This document shows, piece after piece, positions 1 through 7,393 of a stretch of DNA of 27,663 nucleotides (positions are counted from its first letter, which is position 1; each line of letters begins with the position of its first letter). Below the pieces are notes generated by a model. The model did not search any database, had not been told where the DNA came from, and saw only the letters and a list, made by a program, of their open reading frames with translations. Position numbers and translations under genes: made by a program. The stretch comes from Treponema sp. UBA3662 (GTDB taxonomy: Bacteria > Spirochaetota > Spirochaetia > Treponematales > Treponemataceae). The stretch spans positions 1 through 27,663 of the forward strand of contig DFJV01000150.1 of NCBI GenBank assembly GCA_002373205.1, written 5' to 3'.

Positions 1-112
1 TGTAGGGGCGGCGCAGCCGTTGCCGTCAGGCAATGGAGCGGGAAGGGACCCGCGGAACCCCGGAAAGCCCGACCCGCCTTTAGGCGGGGAACGCCCAGCG
101 AATCTTCGAGGT
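1..112 (+). repeat. GC-rich dispersed intergenic repeat, copy R1
   Basis: A GC-rich, non-coding stretch with blocks also found, in the same order and orientation, at 17010-17095: a GGGCG start, GTTGC, GCAATGGAGCG, a GGAACCC/GGAA block, and a GGCGGG(G)AACGCCC end. Between the blocks the two copies differ. This is a dispersed intergenic element of unknown function. No gene precedes the HD-GYP gene in the first 187 bases. Confidence 0.5.
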
Positions 113-187
113 GTTCAAATTCGGCAAAAGCAATATGCAAGCTTTAAAAAATCTGATAACATAGGGGCGTTTTAGGAGACAATAGAA

Positions 188-2581
188 TTGGAATTTCTAA
201 GGCAAAATCAGCTTAGCATCATGCTTTTTTTGAGTGGAAGCTGCTGTATTCTTGCAATTTTGAGTTTTCTGACAAAATCCATGCCCAAAAAGAGGAGGAT
301 GTACTTAGTTTCTATACAGCTGGGGGCGGCAATTTTGCTGATGATGGACCGCTATGCCTATATTTTCCGCGGAGACCTTTCGCAGTTTGGCTGGTGGGCG
401 GTTAGAATTTCCAACTTCATGGTCTTTTTTCTTTCCCTTTTCCTTATATATTTTTTTGATTTGTACCTTATTGATTTGTACTTGCGCGAGGGGAATCTTC
501 CTAAAGCTCCAAAAAGGCTTTATGCCGTGGAGATTTTTCTTGCCCTTGGGGCAGTCCTTTTGGTTGTTAACCAGTTTACCGGCCTTTACTATGCCTTTGA
601 CGAATGCAACCGCTATTACCGCAACAAGTGGTTTCCTGTCTGCTACATAATTCCATATATATGCCTTCTGATGCAGTTTTCCGTTATTGTGCAGTACCGC
701 AGCAGGCTTAGGCCGCTTGTATGGATTCCGATTATTTTGTTTGACCTTGGGCCAATCCTTTCCATTGTAGTTCAGTTTTTTGCATACGGAATTTCTTTGC
801 AGAACCTTACGATTGTAGGCCTTGTAATTTTGCTCTATATTTTTGTGATTGTAGACATGAACAAGACCGTGGAGCAGGCCAACAAGCTCAAATTTGAGCT
901 TATGGAGCAGGAACAGCACAAGATGCACACCCTGTTTGAGCAGACTGCGGAAGCCCTTGCCACTGCAATCGATGCAAAGGACAAGTATACTCACGGACAC
1001 TCTACCCGCGTGGCAGAGTATTCCAAGCAGATAGCAATTCTTGCGAGAAAGTCAAAGGAAGAGTGCGACGAGATTTACTATGCAGGCCTTCTTCACGACA
1101 TAGGAAAAATAGGTGTTCCAAGGAACATAATCAACAAGGAAGGAAGGCTTACCGACGAGGAATTTGCCGAGATAAAGAAGCACCCTGTTATGGGTAACCA
1201 GATTCTTTTCAGCATTGGGGAGTCTCCCTACCTTAGCATTGGTGCCCACTACCACCATGAGCGCTACGACGGACGCGGCTATCCGGAAGGGCTAAAGGGT
1301 ACGGACATTCCAGACATTGCGCGCATTATAGCCGTTGCCGATGCCTACGATGCAATGACTTCCAAGCGCAGCTACCGCGACCCAATTCCCCAGCAGAAGG
1401 TTAGGGAAGAAATTGTAAAGGGAATGGACAGCCAGTTTGACCCCCTGTATGCAAAGCTAATGCTTCACCTGATTGACCTGGATTCTGAATACAAGATGAA
1501 GGAGCAGCAGGAAGTGCGCGAGCTTGCGGGTAAGAATGAACTCAACTGCACTGGATTCCGGCAGGAAAAGTCTGAGGGTATTGTTGTTTCCGACTCCATT
1601 ACAAGGATACACCTTAGGAGCAGGGCAACAGTGGAAGAGCCTTCTGAAAATTCAATTCCAACGCTTATCCTCTTTGACTCTCTTGATGCCAGGGTTCACG
1701 AGACGGAATTTAAGCGCAAGGATTTGCTCTACCTTGAATACGCTACAATCCGCCTGGACGGAAAGACTGAATGTGTAACAGCGCGAAAGATAGAAACGGA
1801 TATAAAGAAGCTTTTTACGGAATGGCCTGACTGGCTTACGGAATACAAGAAGGGTATAGACTGGGACATTGAGGCTGTGCGTCAGGGAGACCATGTTATG
1901 ATTACCCTTGCAAACAAGTTCCAGGTTGTAAAAACCGTTATTGCCCTTCAGTACATTGCCCGCTGGACCTATCTTTCTATTACCGGGGAAAACTGCTTTA
2001 TTTCCGATGTCCAGATAGAAAGCAAGGCTGCCCCCGCAAATGAAGGGCTTATTCCCCGCATTGCACCGGAAATTTCCTATATAAATGGGCCTGAAGGAGA
2101 CATTCCCAATGTCCAGATTAACGGATGGCGGACTGCCGCAAGCGAAGCCTTCCCGGTAAAAGACGGAATGAAGATTAGCTTCCACTCCCAGAGCTTTGAC
2201 ACCGCAAGGCTTATCTGGCACTGTCCCTTTGTTTCCCTCTTCTATTCCGATGACAAAAAGGTTAGGGGAAAGAATTTCCATGAATTTGTACTTGTGCGTC
2301 TTGACGGCGAAACATGGGATTCAGATGCCAATGCAACGAATACAATTGTCATAAATAAGAGTGACCGTTTTGAAGGTTGGAATGAATGGAAAGAGGCAAA
2401 CCGCAGGGGCATTGACTGTACGGTAAGCCTGAGACGTGCAGGAAGAAAAATTACCCTTGTTACAGAAAATTCAGGAATCTTTATAAGGAGCGACACCGTT
2501 CTAAAGGAAGACTTCCCGGAGGTTTATGTAGCCCTAACCGGCGACCAGTGCGCACTTACCAATATTAGGGTTTCCAAATAG
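188..2581 (+). CDS. Seven-TM HD-GYP cyclic-di-GMP phosphodiesterase-like protein with duplicated C-terminal domain
   Basis: Predicted membrane-anchored HD-GYP protein that would hydrolyse cyclic-di-GMP in the cytoplasm. Residues 1-225 contain about seven hydrophobic segments. The HD-GYP domain spans about 255-425 with HD at 303-304, GKIG at 306-309, HH at 356-357 and GYP at 364-366, so the catalytic signature is complete. Residues about 470-612 and 628-797 are two divergent copies of one domain: each has a Y/F-x(4-6)-RLDG segment, a W-rich GID stretch, and ends in TG-(E/D)-(N/Q)-C followed by an alternating beta-like strand. That repeat is unassigned and may be a sensory or carbohydrate-binding-like beta domain. 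The start is TTG, chosen because AGGAG (174-178) precedes it at normal spacing. The extracellular or intracellular signal is unknown. Confidence 0.9.
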   Translation: MEFLRQNQLSIMLFLSGSCCILAILSFLTKSMPKKRRMYLVSIQLGAAILLMMDRYAYIFRGDLSQFGWWAVRISNFMVFFLSLFLIYFFDLYLIDLYLREGNLPKAPKRLYAVEIFLALGAVLLVVNQFTGLYYAFDECNRYYRNKWFPVCYIIPYICLLMQFSVIVQYRSRLRPLVWIPIILFDLGPILSIVVQFFAYGISLQNLTIVGLVILLYIFVIVDMNKTVEQANKLKFELMEQEQHKMHTLFEQTAEALATAIDAKDKYTHGHSTRVAEYSKQIAILARKSKEECDEIYYAGLLHDIGKIGVPRNIINKEGRLTDEEFAEIKKHPVMGNQILFSIGESPYLSIGAHYHHERYDGRGYPEGLKGTDIPDIARIIAVADAYDAMTSKRSYRDPIPQQKVREEIVKGMDSQFDPLYAKLMLHLIDLDSEYKMKEQQEVRELAGKNELNCTGFRQEKSEGIVVSDSITRIHLRSRATVEEPSENSIPTLILFDSLDARVHETEFKRKDLLYLEYATIRLDGKTECVTARKIETDIKKLFTEWPDWLTEYKKGIDWDIEAVRQGDHVMITLANKFQVVKTVIALQYIARWTYLSITGENCFISDVQIESKAAPANEGLIPRIAPEISYINGPEGDIPNVQINGWRTAASEAFPVKDGMKISFHSQSFDTARLIWHCPFVSLFYSDDKKVRGKNFHEFVLVRLDGETWDSDANATNTIVINKSDRFEGWNEWKEANRRGIDCTVSLRRAGRKITLVTENSGIFIRSDTVLKEDFPEVYVALTGDQCALTNIRVSK

Positions 2582-2670
2582 ATACGGGCAGGAACACCGT
2601 TGTGTAAACCAGTGCCCCGCCCGTGATGTGCGCGGAAGGGTTGCATACCCCGTAGCTTGCTGCGGGGTGC
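2582..2670. repeat. Intergenic hairpins downstream of the HD-GYP gene
   Basis: Two inverted repeats are visible. ACGGGC just after the stop pairs with GCCCGT around 2617-2622. CCCCGTAGC at about 2649-2657 pairs with GCTGCGGGG at 2660-2668, a nine-pair stem with one G-T pair and a very short loop. Neither is followed by a T run, so they are not classical terminators, but they lie between the HD-GYP stop and the purH promoter and could end or process that transcript. Confidence 0.4.
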
Positions 2671-2675
2671 GTTGA

Positions 2676-2704
2676 TTGCAAATCCCCCGATAATATTGTA
2701 CAAT
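2676..2704 (+). promoter_or_regulatory. Sigma-70-type promoter for purH; transcript probably leaderless
   Basis: TTGCAA (2676-2681), 17-base spacer, TACAAT (2699-2704). Only six bases separate the -10 box from the ATG at 2711 and no Shine-Dalgarno sequence is present, so transcription should begin at or next to the start codon. Confidence 0.5.
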
Positions 2705-2710
2705 CATGCC

Positions 2711-3886
2711 ATGAAAGAACTTGAATTAAAGTACGGATGCAACCCCAACCAGAAGCCTGCGCGGGTTTTTATGGAAGAAGGCGATTTGCCCATTACTGTA
2801 GTAAACGGCAAACCCGGTTTTATCAACTTGCTCGATGCCCTTAACGGCTGGCAGCTTGTAAAAGAGCTAAAAGAAGCAACCGGGCTTCCTGCCGCCACGT
2901 CTTTTAAGCATGTTTCCCCAGCCGGAGCTGCTGTTGGAAGGCCTCTTTCCGACACCCTTAAAAAGATTTACTTTGTTGATTCAGACGCAGAGCTTTCTCC
3001 CCTTGCCTGTGCTTATGCCCGTGCCCGCGGTGCAGACAGAATGTCTTCCTTTGGAGACTTTATTGCCCTTAGCGACAAGTGCGACAAGGCAACTGCCCTG
3101 CTCATCAAAAAAGAAGTGAGCGACGGAATCATTGCCCCCGCATACGATGCCGATGCCCTTGAAATCCTTAAGGAAAAAAAGAAGGGCGGCTACTGCGTCC
3201 TCCAGATTGACCCTGCCTACAAGCCGGCAGACCTTGAGCGCAAGCAGGTCTTTGGCGTAACCTTTGAACAGGGACACAACTTTATCCAGCTTAACGATGA
3301 ATGTCTTAAGAACATCGTTACCCAGAACAAGACCCTTAGCAAAGAAGAGCGCGACAATCTCCTTATTTCCCTCATAATCCTAAAATACACCCAGTCAAAC
3401 AGCGTATGCTACGTAAAGGACGGACAGGCAATCGGTATTGGTGCCGGCCAGCAGAGCCGCATCCACTGTACACGCTTGGCAGGAGACAAGGCAGACAAGT
3501 GGTGGCTGCGCCAGAGTCCCCAGGTCCTGAACCTTCCATTCAAGAGCGACATAAAGAGAGCCGACCGCGACAACACAATCGACGTTTACACAAGCGACGA
3601 CTACGATGACGTTCTTGCAGAAGGAGTTTGGCAGAACTTCTTTACCCAAAAGCCGGCCGTCTTTACAAAAGAAGAGCGCAAGGCATGGATAGCAAAGAAC
3701 ACTGATGTTGCCGTTGGAAGCGACGCTTTCTTCCCCTTTGGAGACAACATTGAGCGTGCCCACAGAAGCGGTGCAAAGGTAATAGCCCAGCCCGGTGGTT
3801 CAATCCGTGACGACAACGTAATCCAGGCCTGCGACAAGTACGGCATGGTCATGGCCTTTACCGGCGTTCGCTTGTTCCACCATTAA
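2711..3886 (+). CDS. purH: Stand-alone AICAR transformylase (PurH C-terminal domain only)
   Basis: Phosphoribosylaminoimidazolecarboxamide formyltransferase, the penultimate step of de novo purine synthesis (AICAR plus 10-formyl-THF to FAICAR). The 391-residue protein corresponds to the transformylase half of bifunctional PurH: it starts with a KYG-CNPNQKPA block, has a SFKHVSPAG block near residue 68, a KYTQSNSV block, a GIGAGQQSRIHCTRLAGDK block, and ends in the SDAFFPFGDNIE / QPGGSIRD region. The N-terminal IMP cyclohydrolase (MGS-like) domain is absent and no cyclohydrolase is visible in the window, so that step must be elsewhere. An upstream in-frame extension to 2657 exists, but the ATG at 2711 fits the promoter and the family start. 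Such transformylase-only proteins are known in some bacteria and archaea. Confidence 0.92.
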   Translation: MKELELKYGCNPNQKPARVFMEEGDLPITVVNGKPGFINLLDALNGWQLVKELKEATGLPAATSFKHVSPAGAAVGRPLSDTLKKIYFVDSDAELSPLACAYARARGADRMSSFGDFIALSDKCDKATALLIKKEVSDGIIAPAYDADALEILKEKKKGGYCVLQIDPAYKPADLERKQVFGVTFEQGHNFIQLNDECLKNIVTQNKTLSKEERDNLLISLIILKYTQSNSVCYVKDGQAIGIGAGQQSRIHCTRLAGDKADKWWLRQSPQVLNLPFKSDIKRADRDNTIDVYTSDDYDDVLAEGVWQNFFTQKPAVFTKEERKAWIAKNTDVAVGSDAFFPFGDNIERAHRSGAKVIAQPGGSIRDDNVIQACDKYGMVMAFTGVRLFHH

Positions 3887-3900
3887 TCTTTAAACAACAA

Positions 3901-3947
3901 AAAGGGGATGCTCAAAGACTTACTTTGAATACCCCCTTCTATTTTTC
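3901..3947 (+). terminator. Intrinsic terminator after purH
   Basis: AAGGGG...CCCCTT outer stem with an inner TCAAAG/CTTTGA stem, followed by CTATTTTTCTT. It begins about 15 bases after the purH stop. Confidence 0.7.
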
Positions 3948-4018
3948 TTAGTAAAGGGGGGAAGTCTCCCCCTCGGCTACAATTCGTCGCATGCATGCGC
4001 ACGCTCCTCATTTCCGCC

Positions 4019-4083
4019 TACCCCCTCTGCGGGACAATCCCTTTGCTAAGCCCCGCAACGCCCCAAGGGGGATTGGTGTTAGA
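4019..4083 (+). repeat. Dispersed intergenic repeat, copy R3
   Basis: This block shares TACCCCCTCT, GCGGG, CCTTTGCTAA, CCCCGCAACGCCCC and a terminal TGTTAG, in the same order and spacing, with 20910-20973. The GC-rich sequence 3955-4018 before it is probably part of the same element. It lies between the convergent purH and cyclase genes and is non-coding. Confidence 0.55.
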
Positions 4084-4090
4084 ATATAAA

Positions 4091-4133
4091 TCCGCGAGTT
4101 ACGAAGTAACTCGATAGCACGCGTAGCGTGCGG
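4091..4133. repeat. Nested three-hairpin palindromic element
   Basis: An outer TCCGC (4091-4095)/GCGGA (4129-4133) stem encloses CGAGTTAC-GAA-GTAACTCG (4095-4113) and GCACGC-GTA-GCGTGC (4117-4131). Both inner hairpins have three-base loops. It lies immediately downstream of the stop of the minus-strand cyclase gene, so it may act as a transcript end or be a small palindromic repeat. Confidence 0.45.
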
Positions 4134-4148
4134 ACAACGCCTGCTGCC

Positions 4149-4781
4149 TTAAACCGTCACCTTATAGGCACGTTTGGCTCCGGGCGGAACAAAATCAATC
4201 TGCTCAAAGTCAAAAGACAGGTCCTTGTCTCCGGAAAGCTTTTCAACTTCATCTTTTACGTTTTCGGTTACAAGAATTTCCCAAGACTTTGCCGTGTCTT
4301 CGCCAAGCTTGCTTGCGGCATTCACTTCTGCGCCAAAAACATCCGCAAAGCCAATGTTCAGAATGTCGCCATAGCCAAGCCCAACGCACAGCAGGATTTG
4401 CTCTTCCTCGCTTTTTGTCTTGTTGTATTCATGCAGAATCTCGTGGATTTTCTTGCAACACAAAAGTGCCTTTTCGGGGCGCTTGAATAGCACAAGCAGA
4501 CTGTCCCCCTCGCTCTTAATCAAAAATCCGTCAAAGTTTTCGATAATCGGCAGGATAAGCCGCTCGGATTCAAAAATGATTTGCATAAAGTGGATGATTC
4601 CAAACTTCTCCGTCCCCCTGGAAAAGCCGCTAAGGTCGGTGAACATGACGCACCATTTTTCGCCAAAAGAATCCCAGATGCGCTTGTCTATTTTTTCTTT
4701 GTCTGCTCCGGGTTCGAGCCGTGCCGTCATAAGGCTTTCAAGGCGTTTTTGCGGGGTAGAAGTATGCTGGTTTATAGGCAT
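4149..4781 (-). CDS. Class III adenylate/guanylate cyclase-like protein
   Basis: A 210-residue soluble protein consisting of little more than one class III nucleotidyl cyclase domain, predicted to make cAMP or cGMP. Visible landmarks are the first metal aspartate D49 in FTDLSGFS, the K89-S-E-G-D93 strand with the second metal aspartate, D147 in the base-recognition region, and N154 in GAEVNAASKL. The transition-state arginine that normally follows this asparagine by four positions is lysine (K158), so activity may be weak or altered. There is no sensor domain or membrane segment. AGGAGG lies seven bases upstream of the ATG. The gene is divergent from rsmI. Confidence 0.8.
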   Translation of the reverse strand: MPINQHTSTPQKRLESLMTARLEPGADKEKIDKRIWDSFGEKWCVMFTDLSGFSRGTEKFGIIHFMQIIFESERLILPIIENFDGFLIKSEGDSLLVLFKRPEKALLCCKKIHEILHEYNKTKSEEEQILLCVGLGYGDILNIGFADVFGAEVNAASKLGEDTAKSWEILVTENVKDEVEKLSGDKDLSFDFEQIDFVPPGAKRAYKVTV

Positions 4782-4811
4782 TTTTTAGCCTCCTTTTTTC
4801 TTTCAATTAAA

Positions 4812-4839
4812 AGTATAGCATACTTCTGGCAAAGTTCAA
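4812..4839 (-). promoter_or_regulatory. Promoter of the cyclase-like gene with palindrome over the -10
   Basis: On the minus strand TTGAAC (4834-4839), 16-base spacer, TATACT (4812-4817). A perfect inverted repeat AAGTAT-AGC-ATACTT (4811-4825) overlaps the -10 box and is a candidate operator. Confidence 0.45.
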
Positions 4840-4869
4840 TTAAAATATAATGCCTTACATCTTTAAGTA

Positions 4870-4898
4870 TTGAAAGAATTTAGATTTACCTGTATTAT
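4870..4898 (+). promoter_or_regulatory. Promoter of rsmI; transcript probably leaderless
   Basis: TTGAAA (4870-4875), 17-base spacer, TATTAT (4893-4898). The GTG start at 4905 is six bases after the -10 box and there is no Shine-Dalgarno sequence. Confidence 0.55.
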
Positions 4899-4904
4899 AT
4901 ATTT

Positions 4905-5627
4905 GTGTCTGAATTATACATTGTGGGTACTCCCATAGGAAACCTTGGCGACATTACCTTCCGTGCGCTGGAAACATTCAAGTCTGTGGATGTTATAGCG
5001 GCAGAAGATACCCGCCACACCCTTGAGCTTTTAACGCATTTTGAAATCCGTAAGCCTTTGGTAAGCTGCCGCGCGCAGAACGAGGGCTTTGCTTCGGAAA
5101 AGATTATACAGATGCTGGACAAGGGGCAAAAGGTGGCCTATGCAAGTGATGCGGGCACTCCGGGCATAAGCGATCCGGGGGCGGTTCTTGCAGAAAAAGC
5201 CCGCAGTGCTGGCCACAGGGTAATACCAATCCCCGGTCCAAGCGCATTTGCAACTTTGGCAAGCGTGGCTGGTTCCGGCGGCAAGACCTTGGTTTTTGAA
5301 GGCTTTCTTTCGCCCAAGCCAGGCAGAAGAAGAAGCCGTTTGCGCGAGCTTATGGGCACTCCTGCGGCTTGCATTGTTTACGAAAGCCCCTTCCGTGTGG
5401 TAAAATTGCTGGCAGACATAGCGGAAATTGACGGTGAAAGGCGCATTGTTGTTGGCAGGGAGCTTACAAAGCTTCACGAAGAGATAAATGACGGCACTGC
5501 CAGGGAAATTTATGAGGATTATTCGTCCAGAAGCAAGGTTTTGGGTGAATTTGCGGTCTTTATTTCCGGCAACAAGGCAACTTCAAAAGCGGAAAATGAG
5601 GCTGACGGTGAGGGAGAAACACTATAA
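4905..5627 (+). CDS. rsmI: 16S rRNA (cytidine-1402 2'-O)-methyltransferase RsmI
   Basis: Tetrapyrrole-methylase-fold, SAM-dependent enzyme that 2'-O-methylates C1402 in the decoding centre of 16S rRNA. The 240-residue length is slightly short of, but within, the usual range. The family signature is complete: YIVGTPIGNLGDIT at the N-terminus, AEDTRHT near residue 34, the DAGTPGISDPG loop near residue 82, PGPSA near 107, and a YESPFR motif in the second half. It starts with GTG. The terminal ~20 residues are a low-complexity acidic tail. flgM follows after 74 bases but has its own promoter. Confidence 0.95.
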   Translation: MSELYIVGTPIGNLGDITFRALETFKSVDVIAAEDTRHTLELLTHFEIRKPLVSCRAQNEGFASEKIIQMLDKGQKVAYASDAGTPGISDPGAVLAEKARSAGHRVIPIPGPSAFATLASVAGSGGKTLVFEGFLSPKPGRRRSRLRELMGTPAACIVYESPFRVVKLLADIAEIDGERRIVVGRELTKLHEEINDGTAREIYEDYSSRSKVLGEFAVFISGNKATSKAENEADGEGETL

Positions 5628-5653
5628 ATAGCGTAGTTTTAAAGCAAAAGTGC

Positions 5654-5680
5654 TAAACTTTTAGAAGTCAGTTCCGATAA
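5654..5680 (+). promoter_or_regulatory. Sigma-28 (FliA) promoter of flgM
   Basis: TAAA (5654-5657), exactly 15 bases, then TCCGATAA (5673-5680): one mismatch from the flagellar sigma-28 consensus TAAA-N15-GCCGATAA. The flgM Shine-Dalgarno sequence starts five bases later. Confidence 0.75.
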
Positions 5681-5701
5681 TAAAAAGGAGGCAGGTTAAT
5701 T

Positions 5702-5989
5702 ATGATGATAGACAAGGTTTACGGGATTAACCCGGTTAACAATCTTCAGAACGCAAAGAGGGCTGCAGCTGTAAGCAATGCAAAGTCTGCACCCGATGAA
5801 ATCAATGTTTCTGAAGAGGCAAAGGCTATGGCTGATGCATACTACATGCACCAGGTCGCAGAGGAAACACCGGATGTTCGCCAGGACTTAGTTGAGCAGG
5901 TTAAACTTAAGATTCAGGATCCGAACTATCTTAACGATGCAACCATCGCAGCCACGGCAGATCGTATCTTGAGCGCATACGGCCTGTAA
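5702..5989 (+). CDS. flgM: FlgM-family anti-sigma-28 factor
   Basis: A 95-residue protein matching FlgM: an N-terminal KVYGINPVN segment, a flexible middle, the DEINVSEEAK block near residue 32, and a C-terminal helical region (VRQDLVEQVKLKIQDPNY and ADRILSAY) that binds sigma-28. FlgM holds FliA inactive until the flagellar hook is complete. AAGGAGG (5685-5691) lies ten bases before the ATG; a second ATG follows directly and could also be used. The gene is preceded by a near-consensus sigma-28 promoter, implying that FliA drives its own inhibitor, a known feedback in flagellar systems. Confidence 0.9.
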   Translation: MMIDKVYGINPVNNLQNAKRAAAVSNAKSAPDEINVSEEAKAMADAYYMHQVAEETPDVRQDLVEQVKLKIQDPNYLNDATIAATADRILSAYGL

Positions 5990-6011
5990 TCTCCGGCGTT
6001 TATTTAAAAAG

Positions 6012-6089
6012 CAGCCGTCAGGGCTAAGACTTTGTACGGCTGACTTATTCACTAGATAAAAGGCGGAACTTGTTTCCGTCTTTTTTTTT
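6012..6089 (+). terminator. Terminator region of flgM
   Basis: A first stem CAGCCGT (6012-6018)/ACGGCTG (6036-6042) is followed by an intrinsic terminator in which GCGGAA pairs with TTTCCGT around 6063-6079 and is followed by nine T residues. Confidence 0.75.
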
Positions 6090-6135
6090 CCTATACCTAT
6101 GTGAATATTTTTTGAGTATGGTTTTGCTAGGTGTT

Positions 6136-6192
6136 AAACGCGGAAACCAATTTGGTGTGCAACGGTGGAACACAAAATTGGTTTCCGCGTTT
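6136..6192. repeat. Long inverted repeat upstream of the ADH-fold gene
   Basis: Perfect 18-base arms AAACGCGGAAACCAATTT (6136-6153) and its complement (6175-6192) are separated by 21 bases. The arms extend imperfectly outward to the GGT/ACC pair near 6131-6200 and inward through a GTGT/ACAC match. There is no T run. It starts about 45 bases after the flgM terminator and ends 44 bases before the next start codon, so it may be a mobile palindromic element, a processing site or a regulatory structure. Confidence 0.7.
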
Positions 6193-6235
6193 GACGAACC
6201 GCTGACAATATCGATAAATTATGTGGGAGTTATTT

Positions 6236-7384
6236 ATGTCTGATTTTATTTTTAGGATTCAACCGAACATTGTACTGGGATCTTATACAACCAGCCGCCT
6301 TGGACAGTATATCCGCGACTACGGCAGCAAATTCATGGTTATAATAGACCCAATCTTAAAGCAAGTCGGCAATGCAGAAAAAATCACCAACACTTTAACA
6401 GACCGCAAAATAGACTTCTTTACTTTTGACGAAATTCCTGAGGGCGCAGACACCCAGGTTGTTGCTGATGCGCTGCGTCTTGCCCGCGAAGCCCACGTTC
6501 ACTGCATAATTGCGGTTGGCGGTGCAAAGACTTTGAATGTAGCGCGTGCGGTAGCCTCCCTTTACCATGAAACCCACGAGCTCTACGACTTTTTGGACGG
6601 AACAATGCCCACCACAGCCCCGCTTCCTCTTGTTGCAGTTCCAACCACAATGCGCGACAGTTTTATCTTTACAAGCTGTATCACAATAAATGATGCCCGC
6701 TCTTCAAAGGTAAAGATTCTTAAGACCCAGCCCAATTTGTGCAAGCTTGTCCTCTTTGACCCCAACCTTACAAGCACTTTGACGGAAAACCAGACCGCAT
6801 CCATGGCAATAGAAACCCTCTGCCTTGCAACCGAAGCATATTTGAACCAGAAGGCAACCTTCTTTAGCGACATGATTGCAGAAAAATCCGCAGAGCTTTT
6901 GAGCTACGCAATGGACGGTTCGCCAACTCTTACAATTACGACTCCTCAGGAAGTTCTTTACAGCCAGGCCGGTTGTATGGCATCTTTGGCAGCCGCTTCC
7001 AGTTCAATCGGAGCAAGCACACTGCTTTCGCTCTGCATTAATGCCCGCTACAAGATTTCCCGTTCACTTTCAACTTCAATCTTGTTCCCGCACATCATAG
7101 AAGATGCCGCTAAATTCCGCTCAGACCGCCTTGCAAAGCTTTCTCGCATAGTCCGTGCTTGCCCACAGGAGACCCCTGACAACGAAGCTGTTACGGCTTT
7201 TGCAGAGTATGTAAGGCAGCATATTGCCAAGGCAAACCTTCCGGCCCGCCTAAAGGACCTGAATGTTTCCATTGAGCAGCTTTCTCTCTGTGCAGAAGAT
7301 GCAGGCGAAATTGAGCTTATCAACTCAATGCAGCGCAGCATGACAAGCGACGACCTGTTTGACATAATCAAAACCGCGTACTAA
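6236..7384 (+). CDS. Iron-containing alcohol dehydrogenase-fold protein lacking metal ligands
   Basis: A 382-residue protein with the overall layout of the Fe-ADH/dehydroquinate-synthase fold: nucleotide-binding N-terminal half with IIAVGGAKTLNVARA, then PTTMRDSF, then the helical C-terminal half with FDPNLTSTLTENQT and a TEAYL segment. Key residues are replaced. The GGGS-x-x-D dinucleotide loop reads GGAKTLN. The metal-binding D-x3-H appears as E-x3-L (E193, L197). The two later histidines fall at threonine and arginine in the IGASTLL...ISRSLS segment. It may therefore be non-catalytic or use another chemistry. The start was placed at the ATG after GGGAG (6225-6229) rather than the in-frame ATG at 6221. 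An RNA methyltransferase gene follows after nine bases, suggesting co-transcription. Confidence 0.75.
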   Translation: MSDFIFRIQPNIVLGSYTTSRLGQYIRDYGSKFMVIIDPILKQVGNAEKITNTLTDRKIDFFTFDEIPEGADTQVVADALRLAREAHVHCIIAVGGAKTLNVARAVASLYHETHELYDFLDGTMPTTAPLPLVAVPTTMRDSFIFTSCITINDARSSKVKILKTQPNLCKLVLFDPNLTSTLTENQTASMAIETLCLATEAYLNQKATFFSDMIAEKSAELLSYAMDGSPTLTITTPQEVLYSQAGCMASLAAASSSIGASTLLSLCINARYKISRSLSTSILFPHIIEDAAKFRSDRLAKLSRIVRACPQETPDNEAVTAFAEYVRQHIAKANLPARLKDLNVSIEQLSLCAEDAGEIELINSMQRSMTSDDLFDIIKTAY

Positions 7385-7393
7385 TATGCGGGT

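Noticed and set aside
152..159. TCTGATAA upstream of the HD-GYP gene as a sigma-28 -10 box
   Set aside because: The expected -35 position reads ATAT, so the match is weak.
305..1000. Long minus-strand open frame opposite the HD-GYP gene
   Set aside because: It is antisense to an intact, well-recognised gene and its translation shows no domain or ribosome-binding site.
2685..2692. CCCGATAA upstream of purH as a sigma-28 -10 box
   Set aside because: No TAAA lies 15 bases upstream (GGGT instead); the TTGCAA/TACAAT pair fits better.
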